Of a stretch of DNA of 23,732 nt, positions 7,839 through 15,959 are shown piece by piece. The notes below the pieces were generated by a model, which was given only the letters and a program-made list of their open reading frames with translations, did no database searches and was not told the DNA's origin. The stretch is from an uncultured Clostridia bacterium. GTDB taxonomy: Bacteria > Bacillota > Clostridia > TANB77 > CAG-508. The translations under genes were made by a program, and so were the position numbers. How positions within the stretch are numbered: the stretch's first letter is position 1; each line of letters opens with the position of its first letter. Location: the NCBI GenBank assembly GCA_934122235.1, contig CAKOWE010000019.1, forward strand, positions 1-23,732. The letters are read 5' to 3'.

Positions 7839-7866
7839 AAAAAGACACCTTATGGTGTCTTTTTTT
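7839..7866 (+). terminator. Rho-independent terminator of spoVG
   Basis: AAAAAGACACC (7839-7849), loop TTAT, GGTGTCTTTTT (7854-7864), then more T. This is a perfect 11-bp stem with a U-tract, 18 bases after the spoVG stop. Confidence 0.93.
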
Positions 7867-7942
7867 GTTGCAAAAATAATATTAATTTTTAAGGAATATT
7901 TAATAAAGTGCAAGTATAATTAGCTCAGGAAAGGAGGTAATT

Positions 7943-8647
7943 ATGCAATTAATATTTAATAGAATTGAACAGAAATATAAAATAACTAAGCAACAATATG
8001 AAAAAATGTTAAGATTATTGCCAGATAATATAAAAATGGATAATTATGGAATGTGTACTATTTGTAATATATATTATGATACAAATGAATATGAAATTGT
8101 AAAACATTCTATAGATAAACCTATATATAAAGAAAAAATAAGAATAAGAAGCTATGGAATCCCTAAAGAAAATGGTTTGGTTTTCGTAGAGATAAAGAAA
8201 AAATATAACGGGATTGTAAACAAAAGAAGAATACAATTACCATTAGAAGAAGCTTATAAATATGTTGAAAATAAAGAAAAACCAACAAATAATTCTCAAA
8301 CAATAAAAGAAATAAATAATTTTCTAGAAAAATATAAAATAAATAAAAAAACATATATAGCATATGAAAGAGAAGCTTTTTTTGATGATAATGATTCTTG
8401 TTTCAGAATGACAATTGATAGAAATATAAGAAGTAGAAGTTATGATGTAAAATTAGAAAATGGAGATTATGGTACAAAGCTTTTAGATCAAAATGAATAT
8501 ATTATGGAAATAAAAGAAAATGGAGCAATTCCAATATGGTTTGTAAAGATATTGAGCGAATTAAAAATATATCCGATATCTTTTTCAAAATATGGAGAAA
8601 TATATAAGAAAAAATTCACTGATAATCAAATAAAAGCAGTGTCATAA
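7943..8647 (+). CDS. VTC-domain protein (polyphosphate polymerase-like)
   Basis: This 234-residue protein looks like a stand-alone VTC domain, the triphosphate-tunnel fold that in yeast Vtc4 makes polyphosphate from ATP. Visible features are the opening FNRIEQKYKITKQQYEKM with the ExK/ExKY signature, basic tunnel strands (YKEKIRIRSYG, FVEIKKKYNG, NKRRIQLP), a late basic strand (MTIDRNIRSRSYD) and the IMEIKENGAIPIWF strand carrying acidic residues, ending FSKYGEIYKK. There is no membrane segment or SPX domain. GGAAAGGAGG precedes the ATG. It leads a set of three closely spaced genes with DUF4956 and a beta-helix protein, a grouping also known elsewhere in Firmicutes. Whether it makes polyphosphate here is unproven. 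Confidence 0.85.
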   Translation: MQLIFNRIEQKYKITKQQYEKMLRLLPDNIKMDNYGMCTICNIYYDTNEYEIVKHSIDKPIYKEKIRIRSYGIPKENGLVFVEIKKKYNGIVNKRRIQLPLEEAYKYVENKEKPTNNSQTIKEINNFLEKYKINKKTYIAYEREAFFDDNDSCFRMTIDRNIRSRSYDVKLENGDYGTKLLDQNEYIMEIKENGAIPIWFVKILSELKIYPISFSKYGEIYKKKFTDNQIKAVS

Positions 8648-8669
8648 ATAATAAAAAGGAGATATAAAA

Positions 8670-9344
8670 ATGTTTAATAGTATTTTGAATTCAACTCAAG
8701 GAAGTTTATCAATTCAATCAGAATTGATATGTATATTAACTTCGTTAATATTAGGATTAGTAATTGGATACACACATATGGTAACACAAAAAAGTAATAA
8801 AAATTTTATAATATCTATTGCTATATTACCTTTAATAGTACAAGTGATTATAACTATGGTAAATGGAAATTTAGGAACTTCTGTAGCAATAGTTGGAGCT
8901 TTTAGTTTAATTAGATTTAGAAGTATACCTGGAAATTCGAGAGAATTAATAAGTGTTTTCTTATGTATGGCTGTTGGGCTTGCGACAGCTACTGGATATA
9001 TAACATTTGCAATAACATTTACAATAATAGCTGTTATTGTGTTAATTGTTTTAGGAAAAATGAAATTTGGAAATGCAAGTGAAAAAGAAATGTATTTGAA
9101 AATAACAATTCCGGAAGATTTAGATTATACGCAGGTGTTTAAAGAAATATTTAAAAAGTATGCGAAATCTATAGACCTTATAAAATCAAAAACAGTCAAT
9201 ATGGGAAGTATGTATGAGTTAATATATAAAATAGAACTACAAGATTTGCAACAACAAAAAGAATTTGTAGACGATATACGTTGTAAAAATGGAAATCTAA
9301 AAGTTGTTTTAGAAAAAATACCACAAGAAAATATTGAATTATAG
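8670..9344 (+). CDS. DUF4956 family membrane protein
   Basis: This 224-residue integral membrane protein has about four hydrophobic segments (roughly 17-38, 45-65, 92-109 and 110-129) and a soluble C-terminal domain of about 90 residues. The GTSVAIVGAFSLIRFRSIPGN stretch (about 70-90), with the SLIRFR signature, is characteristic of DUF4956. Its biochemical role is not established. It follows the VTC gene by 22 bases and precedes the beta-helix gene by 12, so the three are probably cotranscribed. In this setting it could move or handle a product of the VTC protein, but that is inference. Confidence 0.85.
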   Translation: MFNSILNSTQGSLSIQSELICILTSLILGLVIGYTHMVTQKSNKNFIISIAILPLIVQVIITMVNGNLGTSVAIVGAFSLIRFRSIPGNSRELISVFLCMAVGLATATGYITFAITFTIIAVIVLIVLGKMKFGNASEKEMYLKITIPEDLDYTQVFKEIFKKYAKSIDLIKSKTVNMGSMYELIYKIELQDLQQQKEFVDDIRCKNGNLKVVLEKIPQENIEL

Positions 9345-9356
9345 GGGGAGGTTTTT

Positions 9357-10884
9357 ATGAAAAGTAAAAAGAATATAATAATAATTTCAACGTTAACACT
9401 TGCTATTATTATTTTAACTGTAATTGCAATAGTATTTACAAATAAAAACTCAAATATTAATGCATCATTAGATGATACAGATGATTATTTAGAAACAGAA
9501 TATGCAAATAATAAAACTATTATAGAATTAGGGAACAATATAAAAATTAATGGAAATGGGGCTAATATAGATGGAAACAATATAGTAATTACAGAAGGAC
9601 GGAGAGTATACAATTTCAGGTAGCTTGAAAAATGGAATGTTAGAAATAAATACAAAAGAAGAACAAAAGGTAATATTAAATTTGAATAGTGTTAATATAT
9701 CAAATGATTTAGGACCAGCAATATGTATTACAAATGCAAAGAAAACTATTATAGTATTAAATGGAGAGAATATAATAGAAGACGGAGAAGAATATAATAT
9801 AGATGCTAAGGCAACCTTGTTTAGTAATGATACTTTAAAAATAAAAGGAGAAGGAAGTTTAGAAGTAATAGGAAATTATAAACATGCGATAGCGAGTGAT
9901 GACGATATAATAATAGAAAGTGGAAATATAATATTAAGTGCAATAAAAGATGGAATGCATGCAAATGATGGAATTCAAATAGATGGTGGAAATATAACTG
10001 TAAAAACAGCTCATGATGGAATTGAAAGCGAAGGAATACTTATAATAAATAATGGTACATTTGATTTTTCATGTGAAGATGATGGAATAACAGCACAGGG
10101 AGATTTTACTATAAATGGAGGAACATATAGTATCACAAAATGTGAAGAAGGAATAGAAAGTAAAAGCAAACTTGTAATAAATGATGGATTGATTGAAGTG
10201 GAAGCAAATGATGATGGATTAAATGCAACTGATATAGAAATAAATGGAGGAAAAATTTATTGCAATAGTAAAAATGGAGATGCGATAGATAGCAATGGAA
10301 CTGTTACAATAACAGGAGGTATTATAGTAGCAGTTGGAGGAAATGTACCAGAGGGAGGTTTAGATTTTGATAATAATGTTTGTACAATAACAGGAGGAAC
10401 TATAATAGCAGCTGGAGGAGTTAATAGTGTACCAACAGAAAGCAAATGTACTCAATCTGTAATTCTTCTTGGAAATTTAGAAAGTAATTCTGTTATAAGA
10501 ATTCAAGATGAGTCTGGAAATGAAATAATAACATTTAAGCTAGAAAAGACATATCAGAGCTTATTGTTTTCAAATCAAAAATTAGAAAAAAATAAAAAAT
10601 ATATAGTATATTCAAATGGAGAAGTTACTGAAGGAGAAACTTTCCATGGATTATATACGGAGGAAACAACATACAGCAATGGTGAAGAAAACACAAGTTT
10701 TACACTAGAATCTAATGTGACAAATTTGTCAGGAAGTACAACATTTGGAGGTGGAGTTTTTAATCCTCAAAACGGAAATAAGGGACCTATGGGCGGGATG
10801 AAAGAACCAAATGAAGAGTTTAATCCAAATGGAGAAAATGCGCCAGGATTAAGCGGAACCAAACCAAATTCAAACAATTTATAA
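9357..10884 (+). pseudogene. Secreted beta-helix carbohydrate-binding-type protein, frameshifted near the N-terminus
   Basis: The first frame (9357-9623) codes a membrane anchor or signal (about 7-28) and the family's opening strands (TIIELGNNIKINGNGANIDG). It then runs into a stop at 9621-9623. The next frame continues the same fold (GEYTISGSLKNGMLEI...) from about 9601 to 10884. One extra base within 9597-9600 explains the change. The rest is a parallel beta-helix built from repeated turns such as DGIQIDGGNITV, EGILIINNGTFDF and GDFTINGGTYSI, like the DUF4353/Cthe_2159 family, whose Clostridium thermocellum member binds polygalacturonate. The C-terminus is low-complexity, rich in Gly, Pro and Asn. 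Joined, it would have about 508 residues. A separate start at 9625 looks unlikely, as it lacks a signal peptide. Confidence 0.82.
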
Positions 10885-10898
10885 ATAGTTGATAAGTA

Positions 10899-10933
10899 AA
10901 GAAGGTTGAAAACAAAAATCAATCTTCTTTTTT
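10899..10933 (+). terminator. Terminator after the VTC-DUF4956-beta-helix set
   Basis: AAGAAGGTTGA (10899-10909) pairs with TCAATCTTCTT (10919-10929) over 11 bp with one G-U pair and a 9-base loop, followed by a T run to 10933. Confidence 0.88.
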
Positions 10934-10987
10934 ACTGTATGTAAATTTAAAAAAATGAACTTTTTGAAAAAAAGTTTTATATTTATA

Positions 10988-11016
10988 TTGATATTTGTTG
11001 GATAATATTGTATGAT
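10988..11016 (+). promoter_or_regulatory. Sigma-A promoter for the 11057 gene set
   Basis: TTGATA (10988-10993), a 17-base spacer, TATGAT (11011-11016). It lies between the preceding terminator and the first gene, with GTGAAAGGAG before the ATG at 11057. Confidence 0.75.
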
Positions 11017-11056
11017 TATAGATATTAGTATAAAATCGTGAAAGGAGTATTTCCGT

Positions 11057-11509
11057 ATGAAAATACATATAATAAAAAAAGTTGCAATAGTATTTTTATT
11101 AGTAGTAACATTAATTGTAGCAATAGGAACAGTGCAAGTTTTTGCAACAAATAATAATCAAGGTGCAACTAATGATTCAGAAGGTGAAATAATAAATCAA
11201 GAAACAGCAGGTGAGTTAGTAAAAGTAAAAGAGAATACTAAAAAAGAGATTCAAGATAAGATTGATTTATATGGTTCAGAAGCATATGGAATGACAGCTT
11301 ATATATTGGGAAAAATAAGAGTATACAGTATACCTCTTTGTTTTATAGGGATTGCTGTTGGAGCAATATTCCAATATGTTATAGGAATAAGAAAATTAGA
11401 TTTAAGAGATAGAGGACTAAAACTAATTGTTACATTTGTTACATTGTTAGTTATATGTCAAGTATTACCGCTTATTTTTGCAATTGTAGTAAGAGGTTGG
11501 AGGGGTTAA
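11057..11509 (+). CDS. Small secreted/membrane protein with VirB2/TrbC-like layout
   Basis: This 150-residue protein has an N-terminal signal peptide (basic MKIHIIKK, hydrophobic 9-30, then VQVFATNNN, a likely cleavage region). A polar stretch of about 55 residues follows, then two hydrophobic helices (about 91-110 and 123-145) joined by a charged loop with RKLDLRDRG. That layout resembles VirB2/TrbC pilin-like proteins, but no specific sequence motif was recognised, so the match is by topology only. The next gene begins 4 bases after its stop, which implies joint expression with the TadZ/MinD-like protein. Confidence 0.7.
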   Translation: MKIHIIKKVAIVFLLVVTLIVAIGTVQVFATNNNQGATNDSEGEIINQETAGELVKVKENTKKEIQDKIDLYGSEAYGMTAYILGKIRVYSIPLCFIGIAVGAIFQYVIGIRKLDLRDRGLKLIVTFVTLLVICQVLPLIFAIVVRGWRG

Positions 11510-11513
11510 ACGA

Positions 11514-13682
11514 ATGAAAGTTTTATTTGCAGTTAGTGATGAGAACATTTCGGAATCAATAGTTAAAGAATATCAGAAGCAATATAAAGAAATATTATCT
11601 TATAAAAATGTCTATTACTTTAATGCAATAATAAAAGAGTTACAAAAAGATAAAAGCTATGATAGAATTGTTATAAGTGAAGACCTAGAGCCATTCGCAA
11701 GTAATAATTATGATAGTATAGATAAATTTATATTTGAAAAGTTAGATAGTATAAGTGATGAGGCGATAGATCCTTCAGGAAAAGAAACAGAAATAATATT
11801 AATTACTACGGAAAGAAGAAATTTCGGAGATAGCATGTTATTAAAATTCTTTGGAATAGGAGTATATAGCGCACTTATAGGACAAGATAAAAGTATAGAA
11901 AATGTTTGTGAACTAATAAGAAAACCAAGAACAAAAAAAGAAGCAAAACAGTATTATAAAATAGATTCAGACGATGTTAATTATCAAACAGAAAATGAAA
12001 ATGATGTTAGTGAAACGGAAATTCAAAATATATTGGCACATTATAAAAAATTAGGAAAAAATACAGAAAAGTATACTGATAGCTTTAATAATATCGTTTC
12101 ACAATATAATGATGCTCAATTGAGAATAATAATAAATTTCTTACCAGTTGGGGTAAAAGCAGTATTGGAAGCTGAATCACCTAAATATCAACAATTAGTT
12201 ATGAACCCAATCAAAAGTACAAAAACTACAAAGAATACAGCAACTCAATATGTACCTAAAAAAGTAGAGACTTATAAAGCAAAAGATATAAAGCCTGCAA
12301 GTAGTAATATTAATCCAGATGAAATAAAAATAGACATGCTAGAAAATAGGTTAAACTCAAAAAGAATGACAAAACCAGTAGTTATACCTACTGAATTAGA
12401 AACAAAATCAACAAAGAAACTTACAAATGCAATAAAATCAGAACCTGTACCAGTTACAGTAAAAATCGAAGAACCAGAAGAAAAACAAGAAGAATTAAAT
12501 AATGAAACAATTATAGAAGAACCAAAACGTGGTAGAGGAAGACCTAAGAAAAACCCTGTAGTTTCAGAAACAACTGAAAAAGTTGCTACACCAGAACCAA
12601 AAAGAGGCAGAGGAAGACCTAAAAAGGTAGTAGAACCAGAAGTGAATTTGTTTGAACTAAATGAAGAACAAGAAGAACAATCAGAAGCTGAAGAAAGTGT
12701 AAACTTGTTTGGATTAGAGCAAGAAGAACCAAGTACAAATGATGTTAAATTTACAAGCAACATTCCAACATCAAATTATTCAACACAATCAAGAACAACG
12801 AACGAATACAATAATTCTATAATAGAACAAGAAACTAGAAACCGTGTAGACTTGACAAGCTTATTAACTAGAGAAAAGAAAATTGTTTCATTTGTAGGTA
12901 CAACTAAAAATGGCACATCATTTATTGTAAATAATTTGGCAGAATTATTTTCATCTATGGGAATTTCAACAGCAATATTAGATATGACGCAAAGCAGAAA
13001 TGCATATTATATATATACTAAAAATGATGAAAATCTTAGAAATGTTGCTGATAAATGTATAAATAATTTAAGAAGCAATATTCCAGAAGGAATAAAAGTA
13101 AATAAAAATTTAACAGTATATAGTGCTGTGCCAGGAACAAGACAAAATGTAGAAGATGTTGAAAATATATTAACTACACTTGTACAAAATTATTCATTAA
13201 TTCTTATTGATTGTGATTTTGATACTCCAGTAGATTATTTCTATAATTCACAAGAAATATATTTGGTACAAAGTATGGATGTATTAACGATACAGCCATT
13301 AACCGCTTTTTTAAGAGAATTAAAAAATAAGAATGTATTAGATGAACAAAAAATTAAAATAATAATAAATAAGGAACAAAGAGTTGGAGGACTATCTCCA
13401 AAAGTAGTAATTGGAGGAATGGCTTTTTATAATGATCCATCTATGTCCTTTATGACAGAGTTATTTGATAGAACAAAAGTAAAATATACAACAATACCAT
13501 TTGAAGTTCAAAATTATTCAGCATATTTAGAAGCCCTAGTAAATTGCAATATAACTCTAAAACAATATACAAAATTGTTTAATGCAAAATTAAAAGAGTT
13601 AGCTAATATGGTATATCCATTAGTAGGACAACAATTAGGAAGAGGTACTTTTTCAAGCAATACATTAAATAAAAGATACTAA
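11514..13682 (+). CDS. TadZ/MinD-like protein with two AT-hooks and a degenerate P-loop
   Basis: This 722-residue protein has three parts. Residues 1-about 135 resemble an atypical response-receiver domain (MKVLFAVSDENI; YDRIVISEDLEPF; IILITTERR), as in CpaE/TadZ. Residues about 150-440 are a long, mostly disordered, charged linker. It holds two identical AT-hook motifs, KRGRGRPKK at 338-346 and 363-371, and a repeated VNLFELNEEQEE/VNLFGLEQEEP acidic element. Residues about 450-700 resemble a ParA/MinD ATPase: IVSFVGTTKNGTSFIVNNLAE, LILIDCDFDTPV (Walker B region, D566/D568), and IKIIINKEQRVGGL. The Walker A position reads GTTKNGTS (462-469), with Thr where the invariant Lys should be. GGAGGGG inside the end of the upstream gene is the ribosome binding site. 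ATP hydrolysis is doubtful; binding to AT-rich DNA is plausible. Confidence 0.8.
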   Translation: MKVLFAVSDENISESIVKEYQKQYKEILSYKNVYYFNAIIKELQKDKSYDRIVISEDLEPFASNNYDSIDKFIFEKLDSISDEAIDPSGKETEIILITTERRNFGDSMLLKFFGIGVYSALIGQDKSIENVCELIRKPRTKKEAKQYYKIDSDDVNYQTENENDVSETEIQNILAHYKKLGKNTEKYTDSFNNIVSQYNDAQLRIIINFLPVGVKAVLEAESPKYQQLVMNPIKSTKTTKNTATQYVPKKVETYKAKDIKPASSNINPDEIKIDMLENRLNSKRMTKPVVIPTELETKSTKKLTNAIKSEPVPVTVKIEEPEEKQEELNNETIIEEPKRGRGRPKKNPVVSETTEKVATPEPKRGRGRPKKVVEPEVNLFELNEEQEEQSEAEESVNLFGLEQEEPSTNDVKFTSNIPTSNYSTQSRTTNEYNNSIIEQETRNRVDLTSLLTREKKIVSFVGTTKNGTSFIVNNLAELFSSMGISTAILDMTQSRNAYYIYTKNDENLRNVADKCINNLRSNIPEGIKVNKNLTVYSAVPGTRQNVEDVENILTTLVQNYSLILIDCDFDTPVDYFYNSQEIYLVQSMDVLTIQPLTAFLRELKNKNVLDEQKIKIIINKEQRVGGLSPKVVIGGMAFYNDPSMSFMTELFDRTKVKYTTIPFEVQNYSAYLEALVNCNITLKQYTKLFNAKLKELANMVYPLVGQQLGRGTFSSNTLNKRY

Positions 13683-13700
13683 ACAAATAGGGGTGATTTT

Positions 13701-14795
13701 GTGGGACTAGAAATTCTAGTAATACTAATGCTTACAGCAATAATGATAGCACTAATTATATATAACTTGTCACTAAGTAAAAAAATCAAAAAATTTAATA
13801 GCATAAACGAAACAATTAAAGGATTGAATATAGTACAAGATTTTATGAATACTATAGGAGAATCAACTTCTGTAGATGATAAAATAAATAAAATTAACGA
13901 AATATTATTAGAAAGATATGGAGTTAAATATTCAACAATTGTTGTATTCAATGGTGCAGAATATGTCATAAGGGCAACTAATGTTGATGAAAAACATTGG
14001 GATACATTGAAAAATTTGCATAAAGAAGAAATTTTTAAAGACAGCATTACAACTACACAACCTAAATATATTACAATAAATAAAGAAGACGAAAAATTGC
14101 CATATCAAAAGATGGAATTTGGAAGAGCAAAATCAGCAATGTTTTTCCCACTATATATCGATAATGTTTATATAGGATATTGGATAATAGAAAGTGGAAC
14201 AATGCATGCTTTTGATAAGATGGATACTACTATATTAGAAATAGTAAAAGAAAACATAGTAGCTGTTTTAAAAAATGTAACTTATCAAAATACTATGGAA
14301 AATATACATAGAAAAGATAAATTTACAGATTTGTATTCTGCAGAATATTTATATGGAAGAGGCAAGAAAATAATAGATCAATATACAACATCAGTAATAT
14401 GTATGTTTAAAATAACAAACATAGAGGAAATAAATGAAAAATTAGGAAGAAAAGCTGGAGATAATACAATAATACAAATAAGTAATTTAGTGAAAAAGAG
14501 TATATCTTCTGAATATTTATTTGTAAGATATATGGGACCTAAATTTGTAATTGTGTTTTCAGGAGCAGATGCAGACGGAGTTATTGGTTTTATTCAAAAC
14601 ATAAAGACAAATGTAGAAAAACTAGAAATAGAAAACTCAAATACAAAGGCTAAAAGTAAAAATAAAATGAAACCAAAATTAAATATAGTTATATCAAATT
14701 ATTATAAAGGAACTGGATTAGAAGGAGTAAATAAAAAATTGGAAGATTACTTAGATAATGCAGATTCACAAGAAAGTGAAATAAATAGTATATAG
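13701..14795 (+). CDS. Membrane-anchored GAF plus degenerate GGDEF protein
   Basis: The start is GTG at 13701, 18 bases after the preceding stop, behind AGGGGTGA (13689-13696). The 364-residue protein has one N-terminal membrane helix (about 4-26), a GAF-like domain (about 45-195; YGVKYSTIVVFNGAEYVIRA, FPLYIDNVYIGYWIIES) and a GGDEF-like domain (about 205-340; RKDKFTDLYSAEYLYGRGKK, MFKITNIEEINEKLGRKAGD). The signature GGDEF loop is replaced by MGPKF (278-282), so diguanylate cyclase activity is not expected. It could bind a nucleotide or act as a scaffold. It belongs to the same run of genes as the AT-hook protein and lies 16 bases before ireB. Confidence 0.8.
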   Translation: MGLEILVILMLTAIMIALIIYNLSLSKKIKKFNSINETIKGLNIVQDFMNTIGESTSVDDKINKINEILLERYGVKYSTIVVFNGAEYVIRATNVDEKHWDTLKNLHKEEIFKDSITTTQPKYITINKEDEKLPYQKMEFGRAKSAMFFPLYIDNVYIGYWIIESGTMHAFDKMDTTILEIVKENIVAVLKNVTYQNTMENIHRKDKFTDLYSAEYLYGRGKKIIDQYTTSVICMFKITNIEEINEKLGRKAGDNTIIQISNLVKKSISSEYLFVRYMGPKFVIVFSGADADGVIGFIQNIKTNVEKLEIENSNTKAKSKNKMKPKLNIVISNYYKGTGLEGVNKKLEDYLDNADSQESEINSI

Positions 14796-14811
14796 AGAGG
14801 GTGGATAAGAT

Positions 14812-15063
14812 ATGAACATGGATAATACAATGAGATTTAAATTAGAAAATGATAGTAATGCAAAAACACAAGAAATATTAAGAACAGTATATAATGCATT
14901 AGTAGAAAAAGGATATAATCCAATAAATCAAATTGTAGGATACATATTATCAGGGGATCCTACATATATAACAAGTCATAATGATGCAAGAAATCTTATT
15001 AGACAAATAGAAAGAGACGAATTACTAGAAAAATTAGTTAAAAATTATATAGGATTAGAATAA
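14812..15063 (+). CDS. ireB: IreB family regulatory phosphoprotein
   Basis: IreB is a small protein phosphorylated by the PASTA kinase IreK in Enterococcus faecalis, where it negatively affects cephalosporin resistance. This copy has 83 residues, the usual length (formerly DUF965/YrzL). The core NALVEKGYNPINQIVGYILSGDPTYITSHNDARNLIRQIERDELLEKL region is very well conserved in character. One N-terminal Thr (T6, in DNTMRF) corresponds to a likely phosphorylation site; E. faecalis IreB has two. It is followed by ruvX after 2 bases and then by a DUF1292 gene, the standard Firmicutes order. Confidence 0.95.
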   Translation: MNMDNTMRFKLENDSNAKTQEILRTVYNALVEKGYNPINQIVGYILSGDPTYITSHNDARNLIRQIERDELLEKLVKNYIGLE

Positions 15064-15065
15064 AG

Positions 15066-15488
15066 ATGAGAAAACTAGGTATAGATTATGGTGATAGCAG
15101 AGTAGGTTTAGCAATAACAGATTTATTGGGAATTACAGCACAAGGGTTAGAAACCATACATTATAATGGAAATGATAAAGTTTTATTAAAAAGATTAGAT
15201 GAAATTTTAAACGAATATGAAATTGATACATTTGTTATAGGATTGCCGATAAATATGAATGGAACTCAAAGTGATAGAGTTGAAGTTACAAAGCAGTTTA
15301 TACATAAACTAAAATGCAAATATAATAAAATAAATATAGAAACGATAGATGAACGATTAACAACAGTAGCTGCACATAAAACCATGAATTTTTTAGATAT
15401 AAATAAAAAACAAAAAAGAAATTTAGTAGATACAATATCAGCTGTATATATATTAGAAATGTATATGAAAAAGAATAACAATAAATAA
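15066..15488 (+). CDS. ruvX: RuvX/YqgF family RNase H-like nuclease (16S rRNA processing / Holliday junction resolvase-like)
   Basis: The YqgF/RuvX family has an RNase H-like fold. In bacteria it has been linked to 5'-end maturation of 16S rRNA and annotated as a putative Holliday junction resolvase. The protein has 140 residues. The first catalytic Asp is in LGIDYGDSRVGLAI (residues 4-17), FVIGLPINMNGTQSDR holds the second conserved block, and IDERLTTVAAHKTM the third, followed by a late VDTISAVYILEMYM with another acidic residue. It starts 2 bases after the ireB stop with no strong ribosome binding site, which suggests translational coupling. Confidence 0.95.
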   Translation: MRKLGIDYGDSRVGLAITDLLGITAQGLETIHYNGNDKVLLKRLDEILNEYEIDTFVIGLPINMNGTQSDRVEVTKQFIHKLKCKYNKINIETIDERLTTVAAHKTMNFLDINKKQKRNLVDTISAVYILEMYMKKNNNK

Positions 15489-15574
15489 TCTACAAATAAT
15501 AGATATATAAATAAAGACATTAATGTTGTATTAAAATACAATTAAATATAAATAAAATGAAAGGAGAAAATAAA

Positions 15575-15892
15575 ATGAGTGACGAACCAAACAATCCAGA
15601 ATCAATGGAGGAAGAATTAGATAACATCATAATATTAAATGATGAAAATGGAGAGGAAGTACAATTCGAGTTTTTAGACTTAATCGAATTAGATGATGAA
15701 GAATACGTTGTATTATTACCAGTAGAAGAAGATGAAGATGCAGAAGGAGAAGTAGTAATATTAAAAGTAGAAGACACAGAAAATGAAGAAGAAGAATCTT
15801 ATGTAAGTGTAGATGATGAAGATATACTTAACAAAGTATTTGAAATATTTAAAGAAAAATTCAAAGATGAATTTAATTTCATAGATGAATAA
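15575..15892 (+). CDS. DUF1292 protein (YrzB-like)
   Basis: This 105-residue, highly acidic protein has the DUF1292 pattern: NIIILNDENGEEVQFEFLDL, then EYVVLLPVEEDED, then VVILKVE, with an acidic C-terminal helix (ILNKVFEIFKEKFKDEF). Its function is unknown. The start at 15575 is used because AAAGGAG (15560-15566) lies between it and an in-frame ATG at 15557. It completes the conserved ireB-ruvX-yrzB order and is followed by a strong terminator. Confidence 0.93.
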   Translation: MSDEPNNPESMEEELDNIIILNDENGEEVQFEFLDLIELDDEEYVVLLPVEEDEDAEGEVVILKVEDTENEEEESYVSVDDEDILNKVFEIFKEKFKDEFNFIDE

Positions 15893-15894
15893 TA

Positions 15895-15922
15895 AAAAGC
15901 GGATTTTTAAATCCGCTTTTTT
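15895..15922 (+). terminator. Terminator of the ireB-ruvX-DUF1292 run
   Basis: AAAAGCGGATTT (15895-15906) and AAATCCGCTTTT (15909-15920) are perfectly complementary, with T residues on the 3' side. The hairpin begins two bases after the stop codon. Confidence 0.93.
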
Positions 15923-15959
15923 GTATTACATATAAATAAGAATTAAAAAGGAAAATAAA

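Noticed and set aside
9850..10330. DNA-level tandem repeats in the beta-helix region
   Set aside because: The repetition is at protein level (beta-helix turns) and the DNA units are diverged; no satellite or CRISPR structure is present.
9625..10884. Beta-helix protein as an independent gene starting at 9625
   Set aside because: That start lacks a signal peptide and cuts into the family's conserved N-terminal strands, which are present in the preceding frame. A frameshift explains the data better.
12272..12763. 163-residue serine-rich open frame on the minus strand
   Set aside because: It is the antisense of the AT-hook linker; the composition follows from the repeats on the other strand, and it has no ribosome binding site.
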